A program made the position numbers and the translations under genes. Positions 1 to 8,211 of a stretch of DNA of 64,000 bases are shown here, piece by piece; the stretch's first letter is position 1, and each line of letters begins with the position of its first letter. Origin of the DNA: an uncultured Ruminococcus sp. (GTDB lineage: Bacteria; Bacillota; Clostridia; Oscillospirales; Ruminococcaceae); NCBI GenBank assembly GCA_900318825.1, contig ONMB01000002.1, positions 1-64,000 of the forward strand. The letters run 5' to 3'. The notes below the pieces were generated by a model. The model saw nothing but the letters and a program-made list of their open reading frames with translations, was not told where the DNA came from and did not search any database.

Positions 1-708
1 CTCGGTCGTGCTATCGTTCGTTCACCTAAGGTATTCCTTCTCGACGAGCCTCTCTCAAACCTCGATGCTAAGCTCCGTGCTCAGATGAGAACCGAGATCT
101 CTAAGATCCACAAGAAGCTCGGTACTACTTTCATCTATGTAACTCATGACCAGACTGAGGCTATGACTATGGGCGACAGAATCGTTTGTATGAAGGACGG
201 TTTCGTTCAGCAGATAGATACTCCTCAGAACCTCTACGAGAATCCTACAAACAAGTTCGTTGCAGGCTTCCTCGGTTCACCTCAGATGAACTTCATCGAC
301 GCTGTTCTCAAGGAAGAGTACGGTCAGTACATCGTTGAGTTCGGCTCAGAAGATACAAAAACACGCAGCGGCGTTAAGTACCAGATAATCGTTCCCGAGT
401 CAAAGGTAACTGACGAGCTCGGCAACTACGTTGGCAAGGAGATAATCCTCGGTGTTCGTCCTGAGAGCATCCACGATGAGGAAATGTACCTCTCCAACGC
501 TTCAACAGGTGTTATCGACGCTTATGTTGAGATCACTGAAATGATGGGTGCTGAGACTTACCTCTACCTCGTATGCGAGGGCGTAAAGCTCACAGCAAGA
601 GTTAGCCCGAGATCTACTGCTAAGTCCGGCGACGAGATCAAGGTTGCTATTGATCCTAACAGGATCCACATCTTTGACAAGGAAACAGAAAAGGCTATCG
701 TCAACTGA
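1..708 (+). CDS. ABC transporter ATP-binding protein, sugar type (5' partial)
   Basis: C-terminal 235 residues of a MalK/UgpC/MsmX-type ATPase, which energises uptake of oligosaccharides or other solutes from the cytoplasmic face of the membrane. The frame is open from base 1. Visible are the segment after the signature motif (LGRAIVR), Walker B and D-loop (FLLDEPLSNLDAKLR) and the H-loop (YVTHDQTEAM), then about 120 residues of C-terminal TOBE/regulatory domain that is typical of CUT1 transporters. Walker A lies left of the window. MsmX-like ATPases often serve several importers, so the substrate cannot be told. A strong terminator follows, so this is the end of its transcript. Confidence 0.93.
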   Translation, partial: LGRAIVRSPKVFLLDEPLSNLDAKLRAQMRTEISKIHKKLGTTFIYVTHDQTEAMTMGDRIVCMKDGFVQQIDTPQNLYENPTNKFVAGFLGSPQMNFIDAVLKEEYGQYIVEFGSEDTKTRSGVKYQIIVPESKVTDELGNYVGKEIILGVRPESIHDEEMYLSNASTGVIDAYVEITEMMGAETYLYLVCEGVKLTARVSPRSTAKSGDEIKVAIDPNRIHIFDKETEKAIVN

Positions 709-765
709 TTTATTTCTTTTCATATTTATCCTTTCTTTCTTGTGCGGACGGGTGTCTGCACGCAG

Positions 766-796
766 AAAACCGCAGTTTTATACTGCGGTTTTTTGT
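766..796 (+). terminator. Rho-independent terminator after ABC ATPase
   Basis: An 11-bp perfect stem (AAAACCGCAGT / ACTGCGGTTTT) with a 5-nt loop, followed by T-rich sequence. It ends the ABC ATPase transcript 25 bases before the next start codon. Confidence 0.85.
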
Positions 797-820
797 TATC
801 ACTGCTATGGAGGTACTCAA

Positions 821-2074
821 ATGACGCAGATAAGGCAATATCTCGAAAATAACAAAGAAAACATGATCGCGCTCCTGAAAGAGCTTGTGGCTGTTCCGAG
901 CGTTCAGGGCAATGCGGAGGAGGGCTTCCCGTTCGGCAGAGAGCCTGCAAGGGCGCTCGATATCATGCTGAAAAGCTGCCGTGAAGCTGGTTTTTCGGTG
1001 GAGAATGTGGATAATTACGCGGGTTCGGCGGATATAGGTGACGCTGAACCACAGCTCGCCGTTCTGACGCATCTGGACGTTGTTCCGGCTGGCGGCGGCT
1101 GGAGCAGTGATCCCTTTGAACTCACGCAGGTCGGAGAAAAGCTGGTCGGACGCGGCGCTATCGACGACAAAGGTCCGGCTGTAGCAGCATTTTTCGCCGC
1201 AAGAGCAGTCAAGGAGCTCGGTATACCGCTGAAAAAGGGCATCAGGCTTATTTTCGGAACAAACGAGGAGAACGGTTCAGCCGATCTCGCCTACTACCGC
1301 AGCAAGCGAACTATGCCGCCTATGGTTTTCACTCCCGACGGCGAATACCCCGTCATCAATGCGGAGAAGGGTATGCTGAGAGTGTATTTTTCGGCGAAAT
1401 ACAGCGGAATTCCTGTGCGCGGCGGAACTGTCATAAATGCAGTTCCGGCGGTATGCTCCGATGATGCTGACGACTATATCGGACGATCCGCTCACGCTTC
1501 GACTCCGGAAAAGGGCGAGAATGCGATAACGAAATTCCTCGATATTCAGGGAGATCTTCACCCTCTGCTCAACAGGCTCTCGGAGCTCTTTCCTCACGGC
1601 GAGCTTAACGGCAAGAGCTGCGGACTCGGTTTTTCTGACGCTGTTTCCGTCGATATGACCTGTGTGCTGTCCATGCTGAATTCAAGGGACGGCAGGCTCT
1701 GCGGCGGTATCGACATACGCTTTCCGCTCGACCGCACAAAGGCTGAGATAAGCGGGATAATCTGCGAAAAGCTGCGCTCTGCCGGCTTTGACATTGACAG
1801 CTGCGAGGGCGTCGAGCCGCATTGTACCGATGAGAATTCAACATTTGTAAAGGCGCTGTTGAAAAGCTACGAGAGAGTCACCGGTGAGAAGGGACGCTGT
1901 ATCGCTATCGGCGGCGGAACTTACGTCCACGAGATCGAGGGCGGAGTGGCTTTTGGCGCGGAATTTCCCGGCAAGGACGGTCATATGCACAGTCCGGACG
2001 AGTTCATTACTGTCGGTGATCTGCTGAAAAACGCGGAAATAATGGCAGAAGCGATGATCGGGATCTGCGGATAA
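821..2074 (+). CDS. M20 family dipeptidase, PepV-like
   Basis: Predicted cytoplasmic zinc dipeptidase of 417 residues. Start chosen at ATG 821 behind GGAGG; the longer open frame upstream would run through the terminator. Metal and catalytic motifs are present: LTHLDVVPAG (H84, D86), GRGAIDDKGP (D115/D116), GTNEENGS (E149/E150), FTPDGEYP (D173) and a C-terminal GKDGHMHSPDE histidine. The order matches PepV/Xaa-His dipeptidases of Firmicutes, which cleave short peptides for nutrition. It is some 50 residues shorter than classical PepV (about 465), mostly in the middle lid region. Family is clear; substrate range is inferred. Confidence 0.88.
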   Translation: MTQIRQYLENNKENMIALLKELVAVPSVQGNAEEGFPFGREPARALDIMLKSCREAGFSVENVDNYAGSADIGDAEPQLAVLTHLDVVPAGGGWSSDPFELTQVGEKLVGRGAIDDKGPAVAAFFAARAVKELGIPLKKGIRLIFGTNEENGSADLAYYRSKRTMPPMVFTPDGEYPVINAEKGMLRVYFSAKYSGIPVRGGTVINAVPAVCSDDADDYIGRSAHASTPEKGENAITKFLDIQGDLHPLLNRLSELFPHGELNGKSCGLGFSDAVSVDMTCVLSMLNSRDGRLCGGIDIRFPLDRTKAEISGIICEKLRSAGFDIDSCEGVEPHCTDENSTFVKALLKSYERVTGEKGRCIAIGGGTYVHEIEGGVAFGAEFPGKDGHMHSPDEFITVGDLLKNAEIMAEAMIGICG

Positions 2075-2081
2075 ACTATGT

Positions 2082-2120
2082 AGGACGGCTAATAGGTTGC
2101 TCCCATTAGCCGTCCTGTTT
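2082..2120 (+). terminator. Hairpin between M20 peptidase and lipoprotein
   Basis: A 12-bp perfect inverted repeat (AGGACGGCTAAT / ATTAGCCGTCCT) with an 11-nt loop, followed by GTTTATCGTTT. It sits between two convergent genes, only 8 bases after the peptidase stop. The T tract is weak, so termination is likely but not certain. Confidence 0.6.
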
Positions 2121-2397
2121 ATCGTTTAGTGGTTCTTGTAGTGGTAGTCTTGTCGTGGTCGCCGGTGATACCGCTCACGATGTTTCCGGCGGCGTCCGTA
2201 ACGCCATCGATGATGTCGTCGCCGGCTTTTCCGGCACCGTGGATAGCGTCACTGACACGCTCGCCGACAGAGTCATCGTCCATAGTTACCGCAGCAGTTC
2301 CGCTGTTTGAATCGTAGGAAGTATCGTCCGAACCGCAGGAAGTAAAAGCTGTACAAACGGTAAATAATATGGAGCATATTGCTAAAACCTTTTTCAT
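2119..2397 (-). CDS. Small lipoprotein, unknown function
   Basis: A 92-residue protein starting at ATG 2397 behind AAAGGA; an in-frame upstream ATG has no ribosome site. The N-terminus MKKVLAICSILFTVCTAFTSC is a lipoprotein signal with the predicted lipidated Cys at the end of FTSC. The mature part is short and polar: an Asp/Ser-rich stretch, an amphipathic Gly/Ala/Asp segment (GERVSDAIHGAGKAGDD, DAAGNIVSGI) and a Thr/Lys/Arg tail. No known domain is recognised. It is convergent with the peptidase gene and separated from carB by the DnaA-box-rich gap, so it appears monocistronic. Confidence 0.72.
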   Translation of the reverse strand: MKKVLAICSILFTVCTAFTSCGSDDTSYDSNSGTAAVTMDDDSVGERVSDAIHGAGKAGDDIIDGVTDAAGNIVSGITGDHDKTTTTRTTKR

Positions 2398-2425
2398 ACA
2401 AATCATATCCTTTACATTTGATGGT

Positions 2426-2614
2426 TGTGGAGAGCTTTTCCACAACATAAATCTATTGTTTACTCATTTCTCCTGATTATCCACACCTTTTCAAAGTTTT
2501 TTTCACTCAAAGAACGTGAATATACCGTGTTTTTCCACCTATTCAACATACTTTTCAACATACACGGGTATCACTCCACATCTGTTTCCACACAATGTTG
2601 AAAACTTATTCACA
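2426..2614. promoter_or_regulatory. Cluster of DnaA-box-like 9-mers in an AT-rich gap
   Basis: The 373-base gap 2398-2770 contains no credible gene. It holds two exact matches to the DnaA box TTATNCACA (2477-2485 TTATCCACA and 2606-2614 TTATTCACA) and near matches at 2436-2444 (TTTTCCACA), 2531-2539 (TTTTCCACC) and 2584-2592 (GTTTCCACA). The 2436 box is the right half of a 19-bp near-palindrome TGTGGA-N7-TCCACA (2426-2444). Short TTCAACATAC repeats and an ACCCGTG inverted repeat lie between them. DnaA binding is inference. Confidence 0.5.
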
Positions 2615-2717
2615 CCCGTGTTGATGAAAATTAGCACTATATTGCTCGGAAATTCTGCCCCGGAAGCTATCAACGGGCGGCTAATCCGAAAACATACTGT
2701 ATAATTGTTTTTAGTGC

Positions 2718-2750
2718 AAAAAAGGGAGACCTTATTCAAAAGGTCTCCCT
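2718..2750 (-). terminator. carB terminator
   Basis: An 11-bp stem (AGGGAGACCTT / AAGGTCTCCCT, loop of 6) followed on the minus strand by six T. It lies 21 bases past the carB stop codon. Confidence 0.87.
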
Positions 2751-2770
2751 GATATTTTTATGATCGGATA

Positions 2771-5700
2771 TTACTTTATATCGCCGTGGTGAGCCTGGAG
2801 GGACTTGACACCGAAGTGCTTGTTCTCTCTGTGAGCTTTGATACCCTCTGCACTTGCCTTAGCAGCAGCCATAGTAGTGATGTAGGGAACGCGGTGCTTG
2901 ATAGCAGCCTTACGGATATAGCTGTCGTCGTGGATACTTGTCTTGCCGGCAGGAGTATTGATGATGAGCTGGATCTCGCCGTTAGCGATCTCGTCAGCGA
3001 TATTCGGGCGTCCCTCATAGATCTTGAATATCTTCTTGCAGGGAATTCCCTCTTCCTTTATCATATCGTAGCTTTTGCCTGTTGCGAGGATATTGAAGCC
3101 GAGGTCGTTGAATGAGTGAGCAATGTCGAGGAGCTCAGCCTTATCTCTGTCGCATACGCTGAGGAGAACAGTTCCGCCGTCGGGGAGTCTTGTCTGAGTA
3201 GCCTCCTGAGCCTTGTAGTAAGCCTCGCCGAATGTGGGAGCGATACCGAGAACTTCACCGGTAGAACGCATCTCAGGTCCGAGTACGGGGTCAACCTCCT
3301 GGAACATATTGAACGGGAAAACAGCTTCCTTTACGCCATAGTGGTTGATCTGGCGGTCCTTGAGCTCCGGAACGGGAGACTTTCTGCCTGTGAGTGAAGA
3401 TGTGATGATATCGGTAGCGATCTTTACCATATTGATGTCGCAAACCTTTGATACGAGCGGAACAGTTCTTGAAGCACGTGGGTTAGCTTCGAGAACGTAT
3501 ACAGTGTCGCCCTCGATAGCGTACTGCATATTCATAAGACCGCAAACGTTCATTTCAACAGCGATCTTCTTTGTGTAGTCCTTGATAGTAGCGACCTGCT
3601 TTTCAGTGAGGTTCATAGAGGGCAGGATACAAGCGGAGTCGCCTGAGTGAACGCCTGCGAGCTCGATATGCTCCATAACAGCAGGAACGAAGCAGTTTGT
3701 GCCATCTGAGATAGCGTCAGCCTCGCACTCGGTAGCGTGGTTGAGGAAGCGATCGATGAGGATAGGTCTGTCAGGAGTTACGCCGACTGCTGCGGACATA
3801 TAGACTCTCATCATATCGTCATCGTGAACGATCTCCATTCCGCGTCCGCCGAGAACGTAGGAAGGACGAACCATTACAGGATAGCCGATGCGGTTAGCTA
3901 TCTCGAGAGCCTCGTCAACGTTAACAGCCATACCAGCCTCAGGCATCGGGATACCGAGCTTGTCCATCATAGCGCGGAAGTGGTCGCGGTCCTCAGCGAG
4001 GTCGATGGTCTCGGGGGTTGTACCGAGGATATTTACGCCGTACTTCTTGAGGTCGTTTGCGAGGTTAAGAGGAGTCTGACCGCCGAACTGTGCGATAACG
4101 CCGACGGGCTTTTCCTTTTCGTGAATTGAGAGAACGTCCTCGAGAGTGAGGGGTTCAAAGTAGAGCTTATCAGATGTATCGTAGTCTGTGGAAACTGTCT
4201 CGGGGTTGCAGTTTACGATAATGGACTCAAAGCCGAGCTTCTTGAGAGCGAGTGCAGCGTGAACGCAGCAGTAGTCGAACTCGATACCCTGACCGATACG
4301 GTTAGGACCGCCGCCGAGGATCATTATCTTGGGCTTGTCAGTGCTTACAGGGCTGTTGTCCTCATCGAGGTGGTATGTGGAGTAGTAATAAGCAGCATTC
4401 TGAGTACCGCTGACGTGAATGCCTTCCCATGCCTCCTTGATACCGAAGCCGATGCGGGCGTTTCTTATCTCCTCCTCAGTAACCTCGAGGAGAGAGCTGA
4501 GGTAGCGGTCTGAGAAGCCGTCGAGCTTAGCTTGCTTGAGAACGTTCTCAGCGGGAACTGCGCCCTTCATAGCGATGAGCTTTTCCTCCTCGTCAACGAG
4601 TTCCTTCATCTGCTCGATGAAGTACTTCTTGATCTTTGTGAGGTCGTGGAGCTCGTCAACAGTAGCGCCCTTGCGGAGAGCCTCATACATAACGAACTGT
4701 CTCTCGCTTGTGGGGTACTTGAGCTGGTCGAGGAGCTGCTCCTTTGTGAGCTCGTTGAAGTTCTTAGCGAAGCCGAGACCGTATCTGTCCTTTTCGAGTG
4801 AGCGGATAGCCTTCTGGAAAGCCTCCTTGTAGGTCTTGCCGATGCTCATTACCTCGCCGACAGCTCTCATCTGAGTGCCGAGCTTGTCCTCAGCGCCCTT
4901 GAACTTCTCGAAAGCCCAGCGAGCGAACTTGATAACGATGTAGTCTCCGTCGGGGTAGTACTTATCGAGAGTACCGTACTTGCCGCAGGGAATGTCCTTG
5001 AGTGTGAGACCGCAGGCGAGCATAGCTGAAACGAGAGCTATCGGGAAGCCTGTTGCCTTGGAAGCGAGAGCGGAAGAACGTGAAGTTCTGGGGTTGATCT
5101 CGATAACAACGATACGTCCTGTCTCAGGATCGCGGGCAAACTGGCAGTTGCAGCCGCCGATGACCTGAATGGACTCGATGATGCGGTAGGACATATCCTG
5201 GAGAGTCTTCTGAACGTCCTCAGGGATAGTGAGCATAGGAGCTGAACAGAAGGAGTCACCGGTGTGAACACCGATAGGATCTATATTTTCAATGAAGCAT
5301 ACAGTGATCTTGTTGTTTTCAGCGTCGCGTACGACCTCGAGCTCGAGCTCTTCCCAGCCGAAGATGCACTCCTCAACGAGTACCTGTCCTACGAGAGAAG
5401 CCTGAAGACCTCTTTCACAGACTACCTTGAGCTCGTCAACGTTGTATACCATACCGCCGCCGGCACCGCCCATAGTGTAGGCAGGACGGAGAACTACGGG
5501 GTACTTGAGCTGTTCAGCGATCTTAACAGCCTCGTCAACGGTGTAAGCTACCTGGCTGCGGGGCATTTCGATACCGAGAGCGCTCATGGCGTTCTTGAAT
5601 TCGATTCTGTCCTCACCGCGCTCGATAGCGTCTACCTGAACGCCGATTACCTGAACGTTATATTCCTTGAGAACGCCAGCCTTATCGAGCTCTGAGCAGA

Positions 5701-5992
5701 GGTTGAGACCGGACTGTCCGCCGAGGTTAGGCAGAAGAGCGTCGGGGCGTTCTTTCTTGATTATCTGAGTAAGTCTTGAAAGATTAAGGGGTTCGATATA
5801 GGTGATGTCTGCGACATCGGGATCGGTCATAATAGTAGCGGGGTTAGAGTTTACGAGAACGATCTCATAACCCAGATTTTTGAGGGCCTTACAAGCCTGA
5901 GTTCCTGAATAGTCGAACTCACAAGCCTGTCCGATGATGATAGGTCCTGAGCCGATTATCATAATCTTATTGATGTCCTGTCTTTTTGGCAT
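2771..5992 (-). CDS. carB: Carbamoyl-phosphate synthase large subunit
   Basis: A 1073-residue cytoplasmic enzyme that makes carbamoyl phosphate from bicarbonate, ammonia (tunnelled from CarA) and two ATP, feeding pyrimidine and arginine synthesis. Start at MPKRQDINKI (5992), behind GGGAG. Two homologous ATP-grasp halves are visible: the first with SGPIIIGQACEFDYSGTQAC and the second with GGGPNRIGQGIEFDYCCVHA near residue 560, and a C-terminal MGS-like allosteric domain from about residue 935 (SFNDLGFNILATGKS). Length is normal. carA is not adjacent, which is unusual because carAB is commonly an operon. A promoter and a structured leader precede it. Confidence 0.97.
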   Translation of the reverse strand: MPKRQDINKIMIIGSGPIIIGQACEFDYSGTQACKALKNLGYEIVLVNSNPATIMTDPDVADITYIEPLNLSRLTQIIKKERPDALLPNLGGQSGLNLCSELDKAGVLKEYNVQVIGVQVDAIERGEDRIEFKNAMSALGIEMPRSQVAYTVDEAVKIAEQLKYPVVLRPAYTMGGAGGGMVYNVDELKVVCERGLQASLVGQVLVEECIFGWEELELEVVRDAENNKITVCFIENIDPIGVHTGDSFCSAPMLTIPEDVQKTLQDMSYRIIESIQVIGGCNCQFARDPETGRIVVIEINPRTSRSSALASKATGFPIALVSAMLACGLTLKDIPCGKYGTLDKYYPDGDYIVIKFARWAFEKFKGAEDKLGTQMRAVGEVMSIGKTYKEAFQKAIRSLEKDRYGLGFAKNFNELTKEQLLDQLKYPTSERQFVMYEALRKGATVDELHDLTKIKKYFIEQMKELVDEEEKLIAMKGAVPAENVLKQAKLDGFSDRYLSSLLEVTEEEIRNARIGFGIKEAWEGIHVSGTQNAAYYYSTYHLDEDNSPVSTDKPKIMILGGGPNRIGQGIEFDYCCVHAALALKKLGFESIIVNCNPETVSTDYDTSDKLYFEPLTLEDVLSIHEKEKPVGVIAQFGGQTPLNLANDLKKYGVNILGTTPETIDLAEDRDHFRAMMDKLGIPMPEAGMAVNVDEALEIANRIGYPVMVRPSYVLGGRGMEIVHDDDMMRVYMSAAVGVTPDRPILIDRFLNHATECEADAISDGTNCFVPAVMEHIELAGVHSGDSACILPSMNLTEKQVATIKDYTKKIAVEMNVCGLMNMQYAIEGDTVYVLEANPRASRTVPLVSKVCDINMVKIATDIITSSLTGRKSPVPELKDRQINHYGVKEAVFPFNMFQEVDPVLGPEMRSTGEVLGIAPTFGEAYYKAQEATQTRLPDGGTVLLSVCDRDKAELLDIAHSFNDLGFNILATGKSYDMIKEEGIPCKKIFKIYEGRPNIADEIANGEIQLIINTPAGKTSIHDDSYIRKAAIKHRVPYITTMAAAKASAEGIKAHRENKHFGVKSLQAHHGDIK

Positions 5993-6066
5993 ACATATCT
6001 CCCAACCCGTACATATCCGCAAGAAGATATGTACGATTATTATTTAGTTGTGTCTGCGCACAACTT
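5990..6066 (-). promoter_or_regulatory. Structured carB leader with alternative pairing at the start codon
   Basis: In the minus-strand mRNA, a hairpin AGTTGTG / CACAACT (6046-6065) comes first. Next is a perfect 10-bp stem CGTACATATC / GATATGTACG (6008-6017 with 6026-6035, loop of 8). The ribosome-site/start segment (5990-5999) reads GATATGTATG, almost a copy of the 3' arm, so the 5' arm could pair with either. The second pairing would cover the AUG. This looks like a translational switch; the ligand and the use of the switch are inference. Confidence 0.5.
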
Positions 6067-6076
6067 CTTACCTTAT

Positions 6077-6105
6077 ATTGTAGCACAAAAAGCTATAAAT
6101 TGCAA
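6077..6105 (-). promoter_or_regulatory. carB promoter
   Basis: TTGCAA (6100-6105) and TACAAT (6077-6082) with a 17-base spacer on the minus strand. Predicted transcript start is near 6070, leaving a leader of about 78 nt. Confidence 0.65.
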
Positions 6106-6195
6106 GAAAAAAATAGCGTCGCGGAGGAAAATGATGAAAATTACTGTTTGGAGTGGAAATGTCGTCCCTGACGGCAATAAATTTTGCTTTATTTA

Positions 6196-6224
6196 TTGAC
6201 ACAAACGGCTTTTTGCTATATAAT
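6196..6224 (+). promoter_or_regulatory. Consensus sigma-A promoter for zinc-ribbon membrane protein
   Basis: Perfect TTGACA (6196-6201), 17-base spacer, perfect TATAAT (6219-6224). Predicted start near 6231 gives a 5' leader of about 90 nt. Confidence 0.85.
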
Positions 6225-6319
6225 ATAAAAAGGACGACTGTTATTAGTGCATTGTGCATAAATCCGGGAGATTTTTCCGGCAGGTACGTCACCTTAACAG
6301 ATAAACAGGAGGTCAAGAT

Positions 6320-8011
6320 ATGTTTTGTATAAACTGCGGAAAGCAGATCAATGACGGATCCAAATTCTGCCCGGAATGCGGCGCAAAAATTGAAGATCCG
6401 ATCCAGACAGGTCCTTCGATTCTTGAAGGAGATGAGGACACTGTTCTCCTCACAGATGACGGTCTCAACGCAAACTTCGACGGCGGCGAGGATACAGTTC
6501 TTCTCACTGAGGACGAGCCTGTTGCAGAGAGCGGTCCTTCGCTTCTTGCAGGCGATGAGGACACTGTTCTTCTCACAGATACAGACGACGGTCTCAATGC
6601 GAACTTCGACGGCGGCGAGGACACAGTCCTTCTCACCGAGGACGAGCCGGCTATCGGCATAACAAACGACGTTACCGATAATCATATCGAGAAAATACCT
6701 GCGGCTGAACCCGTTATTGAAAGTGCAGCAGCAAGTGCTGCTGACAGCATCGGCAGCGATGTTTTCGGCGGAGTTGCCCAGAGCAGCGACGTTTTCGGCA
6801 ACGTTGATCCGTTTGCAGGAATAGACAGTGCTCCCGAGCCGGAGCCGGTACCCGAGCCCGTTCCGGAGCCTGCACCTTCAGTATTTGACGACAATACAGA
6901 TACAATGGCTATACCGCCCGTTCAGCCTGAGTATCCCAAGGATAACAAGCCGGAATACCCCAAGAACAGCGGTTCAAAGTATCAGAAGTCGGGTATCCCT
7001 CAGAAGCAGGAGGAGCCTCGCTTCGATGAGCCGGAGATCTCAGAGCCCGAGCCCGAAAAGACAGACGTAAAGATCGGAGCAGGCAGAATAATCGGCGGTT
7101 CGATAATATCAGTATTTGCGATCATAGCCCTGTTCGTGCTCAGCATGATCTTCAGCCTGAAGTTCGGTGCTTCCGGAAAGACTCTCCGCAATAACGTTGA
7201 AAAGCTCGATGGCAATTCCCTGTTCAGCGCTGAGTTTGAGGACGAGGAGATCTCAGGCGATATCTACAAGACTCTCGGCATCAACGGCATCAGCGACGGC
7301 AAGGCTGATAAGGACAGCTTCAAGAAGTATCTTGTTGAGTCCGATATACTCGATTTTGCCGGCGAGAGAATTGAAAACTATGCTAAGTACGTCATGGAAG
7401 GCAAGGGCGACGATCCTTCCGTAACTGCTGACGAGATCACAGAGGAATTCTTCGGAAGCAAGGAAAACAACAAGATCGCCAAGAAAGAAATGGGCTTCAA
7501 GTTCAGATCAGGCGACCTCAAGAAGATCAACGAGCGCCTCGAGAAGAACGATATCGACAAGAACCTTTCAGTTGACGAGTGGAGCGACAGTGTAGGCTTC
7601 AATGTAAAGAACTGCAGCTACATATTCTCATGGGTAACGATCGGTATCATCGGAGCACTTATACTTCTGCTCCTCATCTGGATCGCAGTCATCGTTGACC
7701 GCAAGGGCAGACACCTCGCAGGCTTCTACGGACGTATCTTCGGTATAAGCGGCGGACTTATGTTCCTCATAGGCGCAGGCGTGCTTGCAGCTTCACCGAT
7801 ACTCTTTGCGATAACAAACAACGTTATATTCTACGCTGTATTCCACATTCTCCTTACATTCGGCATATTTGCGATCAGCATCGGTGCCGGCGAGCTTATC
7901 CTTTCCTTTATCTTCAACAAGATCAGAAAAGGTCTCAAGGGCAAGGAAAAGATAGCAAAGGTCAAGGCAGAGACAGAAAAGAAGATGCAGGAAGAGTTCC
8001 AGCATCAGTAA
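6320..8011 (+). CDS. Zinc-ribbon membrane protein with EDTVLLT repeats
   Basis: A 563-residue protein of unknown function, start at ATG 6320 behind AGGAGGTC. Residues 3-21 form a four-Cys zinc ribbon (CINCG, CPECG). Residues 31-110 contain two copies of an acidic unit of about 40 residues, giving four EDTVLLT motifs with Thr at 41, 59, 82 and 102. A Pro/Glu/Tyr-Pro-Lys-rich cytoplasmic linker follows. Membrane helix 1 is near 256-280, a folded segment covers about 285-430, and three or four more helices lie between 433 and 535, ending in a Lys-rich tail. The TVLL motifs resemble phospho-Thr ligands of FHA domains; that is inference. Bounded by its own promoter and terminator. Confidence 0.85.
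   Translation: MFCINCGKQINDGSKFCPECGAKIEDPIQTGPSILEGDEDTVLLTDDGLNANFDGGEDTVLLTEDEPVAESGPSLLAGDEDTVLLTDTDDGLNANFDGGEDTVLLTEDEPAIGITNDVTDNHIEKIPAAEPVIESAAASAADSIGSDVFGGVAQSSDVFGNVDPFAGIDSAPEPEPVPEPVPEPAPSVFDDNTDTMAIPPVQPEYPKDNKPEYPKNSGSKYQKSGIPQKQEEPRFDEPEISEPEPEKTDVKIGAGRIIGGSIISVFAIIALFVLSMIFSLKFGASGKTLRNNVEKLDGNSLFSAEFEDEEISGDIYKTLGINGISDGKADKDSFKKYLVESDILDFAGERIENYAKYVMEGKGDDPSVTADEITEEFFGSKENNKIAKKEMGFKFRSGDLKKINERLEKNDIDKNLSVDEWSDSVGFNVKNCSYIFSWVTIGIIGALILLLLIWIAVIVDRKGRHLAGFYGRIFGISGGLMFLIGAGVLAASPILFAITNNVIFYAVFHILLTFGIFAISIGAGELILSFIFNKIRKGLKGKEKIAKVKAETEKKMQEEFQHQ
6410..6649 (+). repeat. Two tandem in-gene repeats (about 111 and 117 bp)
   Basis: Copy 1 is 6410-6520 and copy 2 is 6533-6649. 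Each encodes GPS-(I/L)-L-x-GDEDTVLLTD, then DGLNANFDGGEDTVLLTEDEP. The copies are nearly identical at the DNA level apart from a 6-base insertion, which suggests recent duplication within the gene. Confidence 0.85.
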
Positions 8012-8015
8012 TAGC

Positions 8016-8048
8016 AGAGCCCCTGTTCGATGAACGGGGGCTCTTTTA
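8016..8048 (+). terminator. Terminator after zinc-ribbon membrane protein
   Basis: Stem GAGCCCCTGTTC / GAACGGGGGCTC with one mismatch or bulge, followed by TTTTATT, starting 5 bases past the stop codon. Confidence 0.82.
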
Positions 8049-8150
8049 TTATATGCTGTACCGATCGTAGGGACGGCGTTTCCTGTATTCTGAAATCTAT
8101 TATTGTAAGATGTTCTAAAATTTGCATAGGTGTATTGTACATAAAAACAC

Positions 8151-8179
8151 TTGACGAAATACGCGAATAAGTGTATAAT
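8151..8179 (+). promoter_or_regulatory. Promoter of DUF4214-CAP gene
   Basis: TTGACG (8151-8156), 17-base spacer, perfect TATAAT (8174-8179). The leader is short (about 26 nt) and holds the ribosome site GGAGGG. Confidence 0.82.
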
Positions 8180-8211
8180 GTACATACAAAGAGTTATGGA
8201 GGGAAAATATC

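Noticed and set aside
2426..2614. Chromosomal replication origin.
   Set aside because: DnaA boxes are present, but dnaA, dnaN, recF or rpmH are not near and no clear AT-only unwinding element is seen. Kept only as a DnaA-box cluster.
2516..2739. Small open frames on both strands in the gap before carB.
   Set aside because: No ribosome sites, and they overlap DnaA-box-like sites and the carB terminator.
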